In this document: positions 38,629 through 49,051 of the stretch, piece after piece
How positions within the stretch are numbered: the first letter of the stretch is position 1
Layout: each line of letters opens with the position of its first letter
Assembly (NCBI GenBank): GCA_037953625.1
Contig: CM075652.1
Coordinates: forward strand, 148,614,597 to 148,678,596
Length of the DNA: 64,000 nt
Direction: 5' to 3'
Origin: Crotalaria pallida
Lineage: Eukaryota; Streptophyta; Magnoliopsida; Fabales; Fabaceae
Translations under genes and position numbers: made by a program
The notes under the pieces: generated by a model
The model's database searches: none
What the model saw: only the letters and a program-made list of their open reading frames with translations
Told to the model about the DNA's origin: nothing

Positions 38629-39199
38629 ATTATTGTTGTTATTGTTTTTTTTTTTTTTCGTTTTTTTTTTTCACTGCTTTGTTTGTTTGTTTGTTCTTAT
38701 TTGCTGGGCGCACAAATAATGCAATCCTATCTATCTTCTCCTATCTAACCTCACTAACTATTCTTTCTTTCTTTCTTCGTACTTCTTCCCAAACATTTTA
38801 AATTTTTAATTTATATCCATCCAATATTTCTTCTCCTACTGCACTACCATTCTCTTTGGATGTGAATATTCAATATTAATTTGATATGACAATATTTTTT
38901 AAAATTGTGGAACAAGGTTAAGGTTAAGGATTATCACGAGGGATATTTAAGGATAAACAACTTATAAGTAAGTATAGAAAATTAAAAAAAAAATACTCTT
39001 AAATATAATCCGATAGGATTTGGATAAAGAAATTTAATTTAAGACAAGATGATAGTCACTTATCATTAAAGGAGTGGAAAGAATAAGGGATCAAAACAAA
39101 AGAGTCGTGATGGGAGTAATATAATCCAAATGTGCTCTTGCAAGTTATTTTTTTTAAAAATTGATCCCATAGTTTTTTTTTTCTTCGACAATGTTGTTT

Positions 39200-39202
<3 letters not shown>
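38629..39202. other. Upstream region of HCF106
   Basis: The promoter and leader of the minus-strand HCF106 gene must lie here. T-rich tracts (38646-38671) and CTTT repeats (near 38760-38780) are visible; nothing else is supported. Confidence 0.4.

Positions 39203-39256
<54 letters not shown>
39203..39256. repeat. (AT)n microsatellite
   Basis: About 27 AT units, the longest dinucleotide run in the window. Confidence 0.95.
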
Positions 39257-39259
<3 letters not shown>

Positions 39260-39727
39260 AGATTGATCTTTTAAATTGACAATATTTTCTAATGGGTTCA
39301 GTAAGTTATTTTTCATTTTTTTTTAGCTTAAATTCGTTTTGTAATGATTCAGCTCTCTTCCCCAAAAAAAAATTAATTTGGTATATTTTTTTTCATTTTG
39401 AACTTAATTAATGTTATTAAAGCCGTGAATTGTAGTTGAGAATTGTAGGAGTTGTGGGGAAAAAAAATGTACATAAGATCAAAATGAAACAAAAATGTTA
39501 CAAAATACAAGATATAACTTAAAAAAAAAAAAATTCAAAAAAAAAAAATTCAAAAAAAAAAAAACTTGCATGATCATATTATTAGTTTTCCCTATACTAT
39601 AACATTTTTAGCTTTCTGTATAATTACTTGCAATAATTTAGGAAATATAATGCATATTATATTGACATGATTTTATCTTTAAGCATATATTCACTCTTTG
39701 ATTATAGCATTGAAATCTAAACTTATT

Positions 39728-40688
39728 GAGTGTGTTTGGTATGACAAGCTTATAGCTTATCTAGTAGCTTTTAGCTTATTGATTTGGTCAATAAACTACT
39801 AGAGCTGTTTGGTGAACAAAAAATAAAAGAAGCTTATAGGCTTTCAAAAAGGAAGCTTATAACTTTTGAAAGCTAGCTTTTAAAAAGCTACATCAGGTAG
39901 CTTTGAGAAAAAAAAATAAGAGCTTCCAATAAATCATATCTAGATTTTACCCTTTTTTTTATTAAATTATATTATTATTTATTCTATCCCAAATTAATAT
40001 TACCCCCAAATTTTTTACTTTTTTCCCTCAAACCCAAAAACCTAGAATCCTTCTGTATATTCAACATCTGTACGCACCACACCAAAACCACTCATAAAGA
40101 AATCATATATTTAACTATTGATTCAGGAGATATAAAGGTATGTGATATTTATTCCAACATTGATCATCAAATTTCTCTTTCACTTTTTTGTTATCCTCAA
40201 TTTTATTTTTTTATTTTTTTGTGAATTTGATTCAGATTGGATTTGTGTGATTTTGTGATGGCGGTGTGTCCAATCAATAGGCTAAAAGTTTTGTTCTTCA
40301 TTCGTGTCATTGTTAATAAAGATACCGTGACATTTTTATAAAAATAATAAAAATGTTTAAAGTGTAGTATTACTTAGTAATAATTATTATGAATGTTATA
40401 ATTTTTTTATCATTTATATCTATATGAATGAAGTATATGTCTTTCTCTATAAGCTACTAGTGTAGTATTATCGTCATTGAAACATGAATGTCAATATTAA
40501 TTATTATTCTACATGTTATGTACTTTTCAGTCATTTAACATATTTAAATTAGTTGCATAGCTAGTTTTGCCAAACAGCTCTAGTTCAATAAGCTAGCTAT
40601 ACAGCTATAATCTCACAGCTATAAGCTAGGTTCACAACTATCAGCTATAAGCTCACAGCTATAAGTTAGTTTTGCCAAACAAACCTCT
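39728..40688. mobile_element. Foldback-type element with AGCTTATA-rich ends
   Basis: About 960 bp. The left part starts GAGTGTGTTTGG and carries CTTATAGCTTAT blocks. The right part has the inverse (CACAGCTATAAG three times, then GCCAAACAAACCTC). An inner inverted pair also matches: CTAGAGCTGTTTGG at 39799-39812 and CCAAACAGCTCTAG at 40569-40582. The AT-rich centre is non-coding. The class is uncertain and no clear target duplication was found. Confidence 0.6.
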
Positions 40689-41183
40689 TAAACGATTGAA
40701 ATGTAAATATACTTTCACTAATTTACGAAACTCATTTAGATAAGTTCTTTTTTTTCTTTTTTCCCATATATAATAACTACTAATACAAAGTTTGAATCGA
40801 GCCAAGCCAATGAAGATAAAACACCTATTGTTCCAGTTTATTTAGACACACTCAGAAGAACTATAATTGCCCCAATAAAGATCATAGAGAATATTCCCTG
40901 AGGGATGGAAAAAAAACCCCATTTCCAGGCAAGAAAACCTTCTAAAACAGAGGTGAAATAAACTGAATAATTGTTGGTATTTCTCATTGTTAACAATTAC
41001 ATTTATAATGATTTACAAAGTAGTGTAGTGTTCCTTAGAATTTCACAATCTTTATCTAACTCATGCACATAAATCATCCTCGTTTCCTATCTCTATGCAC
41101 ATACTGATTTTCGTTATCTCATTTTAATCATATGATCAATACAGTATAGCAGAAATCTTCTAATGGACGTGTCAACTTGGTAG

Positions 41184-44100
41184 TCATTTTCCCCGTACTC
41201 CTGCCGCCTTCAATATCTCGTCTCTAACTTTATTTTCAGGATGCTGCACCCATCTACACATAAAGCTTTGTCGAAACTCTAGGATTTCTTTCTGTAAAAT
41301 CATTTAAGAGTAAGTATCACTTTGACATGGGGGCTTAGCCAAGGGCAAATTAATTACTCACATAGGAATAGTCTGGCATGGTTTTGCCTTGCCATTTTAT
41401 CGATCCATCCCAACTTTCCAAGTACTTCAGCACATAGATGCCGCAATCATGACTGCATTTAAATCATGAATGAGAAACTGCAGAGAACTATCACCAATAA
41501 CGAGTTTTTCTAAATAAAACCAAAAGATGATAAGTGCAACAACACACAGCACTCACTTGTTTGGCTGCACAGGAACATCAGCATGAACAAGTGTTATCTT
41601 TGCACTCTCCTTAGTCAAACTAGGTTTGATCAATACCAAAAGCTCCTCAAAGCGAAGTTTCTATGCATAAAAAAACATTGATTGGTTGGATTAGACAGAA
41701 AATTTCTAGGAAAAAAAAATACTCTAAATATTTCCACGGGAAAAATTAATGTTAAATAATATACCGTTGCAATATCCAAATTCTTCTTGCCAGTTGAGAG
41801 TTTACCACCCATCGAGTCCAACACAAAAAGGGTTCTGCTTTTGGGCTCAAGCACATAACAAGACCAATGCTCCTCAAACAAAGCAGGAGCAAAAATCTAT
41901 AAAAAGAAAAAAGAAATAAATCATCGTGCCCAGTTGATGTTGGATCCTACATAATCCAGAAGTTACAAACCTCTAATATTTACTTAAATAGGGAATATTA
42001 GGGGACACCTTACTTACCAATTTGCACCGAGTAACATCATAACCCAATTTACTCTTTAAGACAAATAGAGATACATCCTCAATACGCCAAGGCTTGTAGC
42101 TATCTTCATTAGATAGATTTGAGTTATTTATTACTTTATGCTGCATACAAACATAATTCACTGAGATGAAAATGTTATGCTGTTTAAACATATAGAAAAA
42201 CAATAGCCCTGCCACAGATGATGATAGCATAGGTCCTATAACAGCTCTTACGATCAGAAAAATACATAGTCGACTACTATTGGGAATTTCAAGTGTGAGT
42301 GAGATGCAGGTAAAGAGATGGGCAAAATGAATAATCTACAAGTAGAAAGATCCATGGACCTAATGTGTTAATATTTTGGCCCAAGATAAGATGTGTGAGC
42401 TCATTTGTGACTCTCCACTTTGCCCATTGTATGTGGATGTCCCCTATGTTTTGGGCTTCCCATATCCCTAACAATTCTCACCATGAAATGCGGACTAAAG
42501 ATGTGGCGAGTGATAGCTCCACTTTTTGCCTTCTCCTCTTCCATCATTATCTTTCCAGCAGCTAAAATCACCTGAACATTTGTAATGTACTTTATCAGTT
42601 ATACGACGAATTTACTATTAAGTTACCAGCTAATTAAGCTTTTTTACATTTTTAATACTGACCATATCGTTAAGCCATCCTTTTGGTCTCAATGTGTAGC
42701 TATCCTTGCGACTTAAGTAAACGCCAAACATATTAACCAAGACACTGGCATATGAACAACAAATATGCACTTCAACACAGTGTGACAGCAAATACAACAT
42801 GTAAATACTAATGGCATGCCAGTTTTGTACCTCAGTTCCTCATGTGCCTTCGGTCTACGAGTACAATAAAAATATAATTTGTTCAGCATGGAACTTTGGT
42901 TCACAGCCCTCTTTACTTGTTGGGTGCTAGAAGGATCTGGTAGCGACACCGGTGCCTTAACTTTGGAACTGCTAACAGCAGCCCTCTTTACTTGTTGGGT
43001 GCTAGAAGGATCTGGTAGCGACACCGGTGCCTTAACTTTGGAACTGCTAACAGCAGCCCTCTTTACTTGTTGAGTGCTGGAAGGATCCGGTTGTAACACT
43101 GGTGCCTTAATTTTGGAAGGCCTGACAGCAGCCATTGTTACTAGTTGGGTGATGGAAGGATCAGGTGACACAGATGCCCTAATTTCGGAAGGCCTGGCAG
43201 CAGCCTTCTTTACTTTTTGGGTGATGGAAGAAGGATTGGGTGACAAGGGTGTCCGGATTTGGGAAGGTTTGACAGCAGCCTTCTTTACTTGTTGGGTGAT
43301 GGAAGGATCCGATGACACAGGTGCCTTAATTCTGGAACGCCTGACAGCAACACTATCCACTTGTTGGGTGTTGGAAGGATCTGATGACACGGGTGCCTTA
43401 ATTTTGGTTACCCTGGCAGCAGCCCTCTTTGCTTTTTGGGTGATGGAAGGACCCAATTTCATAAGTGCCTTGATTTTGGAAGCCCTGTTAGCTAATTGAA
43501 TAATACATGATCAAGCCACAAGGATCAGGCTAAAGGTAAGGAATCTGGGTAGTTTGCAGAAGATCATAGGTTCAAACCTCTCTGCTGCCATCGTACCCAG
43601 AAGAAGAAAAAATTGATCACATGAATTGATTTGTCATAGAATCAAGCTAAGAACATATCATGAATTTCATGAAAAGAATTACACAAATATGGTAAAGCAA
43701 GAGTGTGTTTTCAAATTATCAAATAATCTGAATGCCCAAAATTGAAGCTCAAGAGTTATGCATATTTTCACCCAAAAGCAGTTGCGGGATTTTTTTTCCC
43801 CAAAATTAATCTTGACCGAAATAATACTAATTAATACGCAATAGCTGGTAAATGAAAGTTGAAAGAAATAAACATTATAGACTATATTAGTGTTCAAGGT
43901 TTTCAAAAAATTTCTACATGGAAGACAGCAGAGATTTTGTGACAACTACCCTTGCTTGCTCTGGTGATACAGGGAAGTATAATTGATCCCAAGGTAAATT
44001 AAAGGTTAACTAACTAGCATAATATAATTTGTGAATTAATACCAGTAAACAATCATAGTATAAATAGGGGACGGATACAGGAGGTGACCGTGCCACCCCG

Positions 44101-44703
44101 CTCATTTATTCCTTTTCATACAGCATTCTACTCATCCACAATATGATGGGTTTCCTAAGGTAATGTGCACTGTGAGGTTACAAAATTTCTAACACTGCCC
44201 ATTTGAATAATCTTGATAAGTAAATAAATTATATAATGTATTCATGTTTTATAGTTAAATTTAGAGTTGTGTAGCTATCAAATATTTAGGTCTGTTTCTG
44301 GATCCTTCTGTCCGTGAGAAGTGAGAAGTGAGAGTATAAAAAAGGACGGTTTTGTAGAAAGTGAAGCAAGCGGGGAATGCAATGCAATAAGAAATTAAGA
44401 ATGCGGGGGGGGGGGGGGGGGGGGGGGCAAATGCTAACAAGTGCCCTTAGTGCACTTGTTAAGAAGGCAAAAAGAGTAAAAACTTATGGAAAAATGTGGT
44501 TTTTTGTACTTTCGAGACATGAAAGAATGTGCACCTATGATTGTTTTTCCAATACTAGAAACCTTAAGGGCACTTGTTAGCAAGACCCAAATTTAAATAT
44601 AAAGCAAGAAATGAAAAGATTTAGGTGTACCTTTAGGAGTGGTGGGTGTGGGTGGTGGTGGAGTCTTGTTGTTGTTGTTGTTGTTCCTCTTGGGGGGTGC
44701 CAT
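41184..44703 (-). CDS. Ulp1-type (C48) cysteine protease with tandem-repeat N-terminal region
   Basis: Nine minus-strand exons with agreeing phases: 44703-44631, 43491-42831, 42711-42663, 42571-42482, 42140-42018, 41896-41765, 41660-41557, 41452-41362, 41291-41184; about 476 residues. It starts MAPPKR, then an Asn run and a Pro/Thr stretch. Residues ~25-220 are eight 24-25-residue basic repeats (like IKAPVSSDPSITQQVKKAAV). The peptidase domain follows: GWLNDMVILAAGK (256-268), FEEHWSCYVLEPKSRTLFVLDS with His342 and Asp359, and VQPNNHDCGIYVLKYLE with Gln408 and Cys414. The full catalytic set is present. Such enzymes cut SUMO or other ubiquitin-like tags; the actual substrate is unknown. Plant transposons also capture Ulp1 domains, but the regular multi-intron structure argues for a host gene. 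Confidence 0.85.
42906..43491 (-). repeat. Coding minisatellite in the Ulp1-like gene
   Basis: Eight tandem units of 72 or 75 bp (the last partial), all in frame. The units at 42906-42980 and 42981-43055 are identical, and 43056-43130 is close to them. Units toward the 5' end of the gene are progressively more different. This pattern indicates recent unit duplication near the 3' side of the array. Changes of 3 bp between units keep the frame. Confidence 0.95.
43510..43610 (+). repeat. Possible SINE fragment in intron 1 of the Ulp1-like gene
   Basis: Contains a B-box-like ATAGGTTCAAACCTC and a short A-rich run, but no convincing A box and no target duplication. Weak call. Confidence 0.3.
44405..44427. 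repeat. Run of 23 G
   Basis: An uninterrupted poly(G) run of 23, in intron 1 of the minus-strand protease gene (poly(C) on the transcribed sense). It directly abuts a small MITE. The length in an assembly is unreliable. Confidence 0.95.
44432..44582. mobile_element. Short MITE with TGCTAACAAGTGCCCTTA ends
   Basis: Perfect 18 bp terminal inverted repeats (44432-44449 and 44565-44582) enclose about 115 bp that includes a second CACTTGTTAAG near the left. The target duplication is not evident. The adjacent G run probably grew from a G-rich outer terminus; that is inference. Confidence 0.75.
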
Positions 44704-45415
44704 TGTGTACTAGTTGCACTGCTTGACAAAACATCAAACAGTATAAGGGCACGTTCCAGTAAACAACTTAATGCATTGTTCAATAATAAAAATATACTAG
44801 TATGTAGTATAAAATAGTACTACTGCTATAAAGGGAAACCCTAACAACACAACACACACTCACTCACTCGAAAGAAGAAGACGATACGAATTACCATACC
44901 ATACCATACCCCGAAGGAAGGGAAGGAAAAGCAATGCAAATGCAATGTCATACACGCGCACCTTCCCTCGCCAGCTTCACTCTCTCTTCATCAATTCTTT
45001 GTTTGTTTGTTATAGAATATAGAGTGGTGTATGTTATTGTTTGTTGTAAGTTGTAACAGATAGATTACTTTAACAATTACTGCTAGTAATGTAATGTATC
45101 TGTTGTCAACAGTAAGTATTAGTTATTACGTAGACCAGTACTCTACTATTCATTCATCAACCTACATACGTACATGGGAATTGGAATCAAATGGAGGAAT
45201 CCATTCGGGTTCACCCATTTATGGCGATCGGGTTCAGCCACCCCAAAAACTGAATATCCAAGCTTGGAAGACTATCGGGTCGGGTCAAAAATACTAAGAG
45301 TTGCAACCTGTTTTGCCACCCAACTCTGCTTACAATATGGTATTTATTATTAGAGTTGCAAGTTTCCTTCAAATATCGATTAAAGAATAAAAATAAATTA
45401 CATTAGAAATTACTA

Positions 45416-45688
45416 CTCCCTCCGTCCCTAATTATAAGGTTCTCTTAACACTTTTATTTTGTTCCTATTTATAAGGCCCTTTACCAATTTTTAATGAGCA
45501 TTAATTATTTTTTTCCACAAACACCCTTATTTATTTAACACTTTTTTAGATTCCAATAATATTAATAGGGGTAATTTTGAAAATACATATCAAAAGTTCA
45601 CATTTCTAATACAATTAACTAAATTATTTCACTTTCTTATTGGACGTGAAATCTCCCAAGAGGACCTTATAATTAGGGACAGAGACAG
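45416..45688. mobile_element. Stowaway-like MITE, family 1 (reverse orientation)
   Basis: 273 bp with TA on both sides; left end CTCCCTCCGTCCCTAATTAT and right end AATTAGGGACAGAGACAG. The interior is the reverse complement of 166-438. Confidence 0.85.
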
Positions 45689-45697
45689 TAGTATAAT

Positions 45698-46146
45698 TAG
45701 GGATGGGCAAAATACTCATGCCCGCGGGTACCCGCAAAAATACCCGCAACGGGTACCCGCACTATTCCCTTGCGGGTGGGTACGGGTATTGTGATACCCG
45801 TCCCGCGGGTACCCGCATATATAAAATAATATTTTATTAATAAATATTATATATATTAATATTTTTTTATTACTTTGAGAATATATAAATTTTATTTTAT
45901 TTATATTTCATATTGATTTTTAATGATAAAATTATAATGATAAACATTTATCATATGTATGTAATTATTTATCTTATAATTATTTTTATGTATAATAATT
46001 ATTACAAAATATATAATTATAAAATAAAAGTTTAAAACCCGTGGGTACCCACGGGTACCTGTTACCCGCACTAATACTCGTGAATACCCGCGGGTAGGGG
46101 CATGGGTATGCACTACCAGCGCCCGTGGGTACCATGCCCATCCCTA
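45698..46146. mobile_element. hAT-type MITE with exact 8 bp target duplication
   Basis: 449 bp flanked by AGTATAAT at 45690-45697 and 46147-46154. The terminal inverted repeats are TAGGGATGGGCA and TGCCCATCCCTA, perfect over 12 bp. Beneath them, clusters of GCGGGTACCCGC-like palindromes occur at both ends, around an AT-rich core. No transposase. The 8 bp duplication and ends fit the hAT superfamily. It inserted one target-site length from the end of the preceding Stowaway MITE. Confidence 0.9.
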
Positions 46147-46663
46147 AGTATAATGTAACTTTTAAACTCATAATGTGTTAATGTGTGAGAATACCAACAA
46201 GGATGTTGACAGAGTGATGAAGATACACCACGACCCAAAAGGAAAACCGACAAATTCTTTTTCTCAAAATGTATACAGTAATTTTGTAATAAAAAAAATG
46301 TATACAGTATCTTAGATTAATTAATCATTACCTTTGTACATTCATTTGTACATTCATTAGTATCCACATATTTTTTTGGTAATTTAATCAGTAATAGTAT
46401 ATGAGTATGTATTTTTACAATTTTTTTATTTAAATTATACTGTGTTTTATGTAAAAACTCCTTTTCTCAAGGGAAAAATTTATATCTCAAATGGAAAAAA
46501 ATAAATGAAGAGTGTCAGATAGTAGAACCAACTATATATTAATGAATTATACAACTTTTAAACATGAGATCTATTCAAAATGAATAGTTGAATTTATTGC
46601 TTAACCCTCTCCATCTATTTTTCCTCGTAAAAGAATCCTAAGCCCCCAAGCGTATTTTACACT

Positions 46664-46785
46664 TAGGCTATGTTTGATTGGGCGGTTGGAGGGAACAAAC
46701 ATGCGTTTGCAGTAAAGCTCTCCCTCGGTGGCTTTTGGGTGGTCGCGCGTTTGAAGGTAGTAAACGCCAAAACAAACATACACTT
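46664..46785. mobile_element. Small foldback MITE
   Basis: About 120 bp with imperfect inverted ends (TAGGCTATGTTTG and CAAACATACACTTA) and an inner inverted GCGTTTG / AAACGC pair. Confidence 0.45.
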
Positions 46786-46997
46786 AGATAATGTAAAAAG
46801 GACATAGGATCGTAAATGAAAGCGAAAATGAAAAACCACTCCAAGAGAGAATAGTGAGCAATGAAAAGAGTGGTCACGGAAAATTAGAAAACCTAGAAAA
46901 GTTTGTCCCTCCAAAAATATTTGTAACTTCTCACGTTGTTGTCCAAACAAGAAAAGTTTGCTTGCTTAATAGTACCATCGAAACAAACATTGCCTCC

Positions 46998-47135
46998 TTA
47001 GGGTCTGTTTGTTTTCGCGGAGGAAATCTACGTTTGCTTGGAAGCTCCACTTTGGAGCTGTGGGAAAACGCGGTACCAAACGGGCACTTAGCTTAAACAC
47101 GGCAAACGCGGTACCAAACGGGCACTTAGCTTAAA
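46998..47135. repeat. Small foldback MITE with duplicated right end
   Basis: Starts TTAGGGTCTGTTTG and ends CCAAACGGGCACTTAGCTTAA. The last 32 bp (47066-47097) are repeated exactly at 47104-47135, a 38 bp period. So the right terminus is present twice in tandem. Confidence 0.55.
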
Positions 47136-48026
47136 AACTTCGAGCATTAAAAATGTGGAGTAATCAAAATGAGTGATGACTAAAAGTTATATATATTCAA
47201 CGGCTTGAAGCATGGAATTTTTGTACCTAAATTACTTCTTATCCCACCAGATAAGCAAGTATAAACCAAATGAGAGGATCAATCACAAGATCAGATTTTT
47301 TTTCCATTTTACTGTGGACAATAATAATAATAATGTACAGAACAGATTCGGCATTAGAGTACACAGTCACAGTAATGCATCTGAGCCAGCAAATAAACAA
47401 GAGATGCATGGACTCTTCCACAGATGCTTGACTTCCCTCCCATCAACAAAATGCAGAATCTCAAATACAGTTTTCCATCTTCTGTACAGCAATATGTCTG
47501 ACCTCCCAAAAAAATAGTCTACAAGTTAAGTTTTTCTATCAAATTTAACTCTTTTTTGGCATCTATATGATGATGTTCCACAAGATACATTTGTCATTGC
47601 AACTGTGTCATTTCTAGTATCTTAAGTGCAGTAAAGAAATCCAAACCGCTACCTTCTCATGCATTGATGCTGTATCTTAACATATGTTACAGACAACTAC
47701 AAGTTCCCCTTGGCCAACATTTTGAATTGAATATTTGATATGGACAAATCAGACACGTCAGAAACTTTCATGAGGTGACTTTGTTTGGCACTTCAAAAAT
47801 CACAAAGTAAGGACTGAACTCCACAAAAGCCTGACCCTGATGCCATGCAAAATACACTTATGTTCCCCCCATGCTAGCCCATTCTCGAATGCAATTTTAT
47901 TTACATTGATTCTCTTCTGCTTACGGCTCCTTATTGTACAATTATATCCTCGCAAATGGAACAATGAGTATCACTCTGTAAACTTAGGAGTTGTTCAGAT
48001 ATGTGAGCCCAGAAAAATTCCTGATG
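47136..48026. other. 3' flank of the YODA-like gene
   Basis: Contains the 3' untranslated region of the minus-strand kinase gene and AT-rich intergenic DNA. No other gene is supported. Confidence 0.5.
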
Positions 48027-48998
48027 TTATAAACCATTTGTGCGGCTGATCAAAGATGAGTTAGGACTTAAATCAAGGGACGGATTAATCTTAACATGAT
48101 CCCCAAGCAGCTGCCGTCCGACACGATCAGCCAAGACTGACTGAAAATCATATGGCTCGGCATGATGAGGCCTTGCAAACTGCTTCCCAAGAACATCATT
48201 TTCACTGGGAACCATTTCTGATGTCATGTGAGACCCCATTTGCATTCCTCGAAACATGTCAATGTTTGAGTCATGATGAATAGGGCCATTCACATTCATG
48301 TATACACCATTTGAGGACAACTTTTGCATGCTTCCAAGACCCTCTTGAAAGTAAACTGACTGTTTTAAGTTATTACTAAATGGAATGGCACCATTACCAC
48401 CAGTGAGAGGTGTGGATGCACCAGAAGCAGTCCGAGGGCTTGATATTGGAGAAGGAGACATTCTCCCATTCATGTGCTGTGGTGATCTTGACCTCAAAAG
48501 TGGGCTTCCAATGGGAGAGACAGGGCAAGATATGTTCCTTGGAATATGGATTTCACTGGAGATTAATGACATGATTTTAGATTACAGTTTGGCAATGTCA
48601 ACGGCCTAGTGTGTGTATGTGTGCACAAGAGAAAAAGTAAATGAGAGAGAGAGAGAGAGAGAGAAAGACCTTGCATGAGGATTAGTTTTGGAAACCCTAG
48701 AAGAATGAACAGCAAGTCTATCTGAATCCAGGATAGAAACATTTCTCCCTTGTCCAATGCTCTAAAGTTTATCAAAGATGCAAGAAATTATTATGACAGC
48801 TACAAGATACCGAACAAGAAAACAACTAATGACTTCATTGATGCAGGAAAGTTTCCTAGGATCTTTGAAGGCCTTATCCAGATACACTACAAAGCCTCCA
48901 AATTGTTTAGATGTACATGCTAAACAAAAATTTATTCTTAGGATGACAACAGTCCCTTAGATTCCCCCCACTATACTCCATGCGTAATTGCAGCATTT

Positions 48999-49051
<53 letters not shown>

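Noticed and set aside
42906..43491. CRISPR-like array
   Set aside because: The units are contiguous coding repeats without spacers in a plant nuclear gene.
42879..43499. Plus-strand open frames of 64 and 141 residues
   Set aside because: They are shadows of the minus-strand minisatellite exon; the repeat period keeps other frames open.
44377..44580. Glycine-run open frame over the poly(G) tract
   Set aside because: It is created by the G run and lies in an intron and MITE.
41184..44703. Ulp1-like gene as a transposon-captured protease
   Set aside because: Nine exons with correct phases and all catalytic residues favour a host gene, although an old domestication cannot be excluded.
47212..47517. 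101-residue plus-strand frame
   Set aside because: It lies opposite the 3' untranslated region of the kinase gene and shows no recognisable domain.
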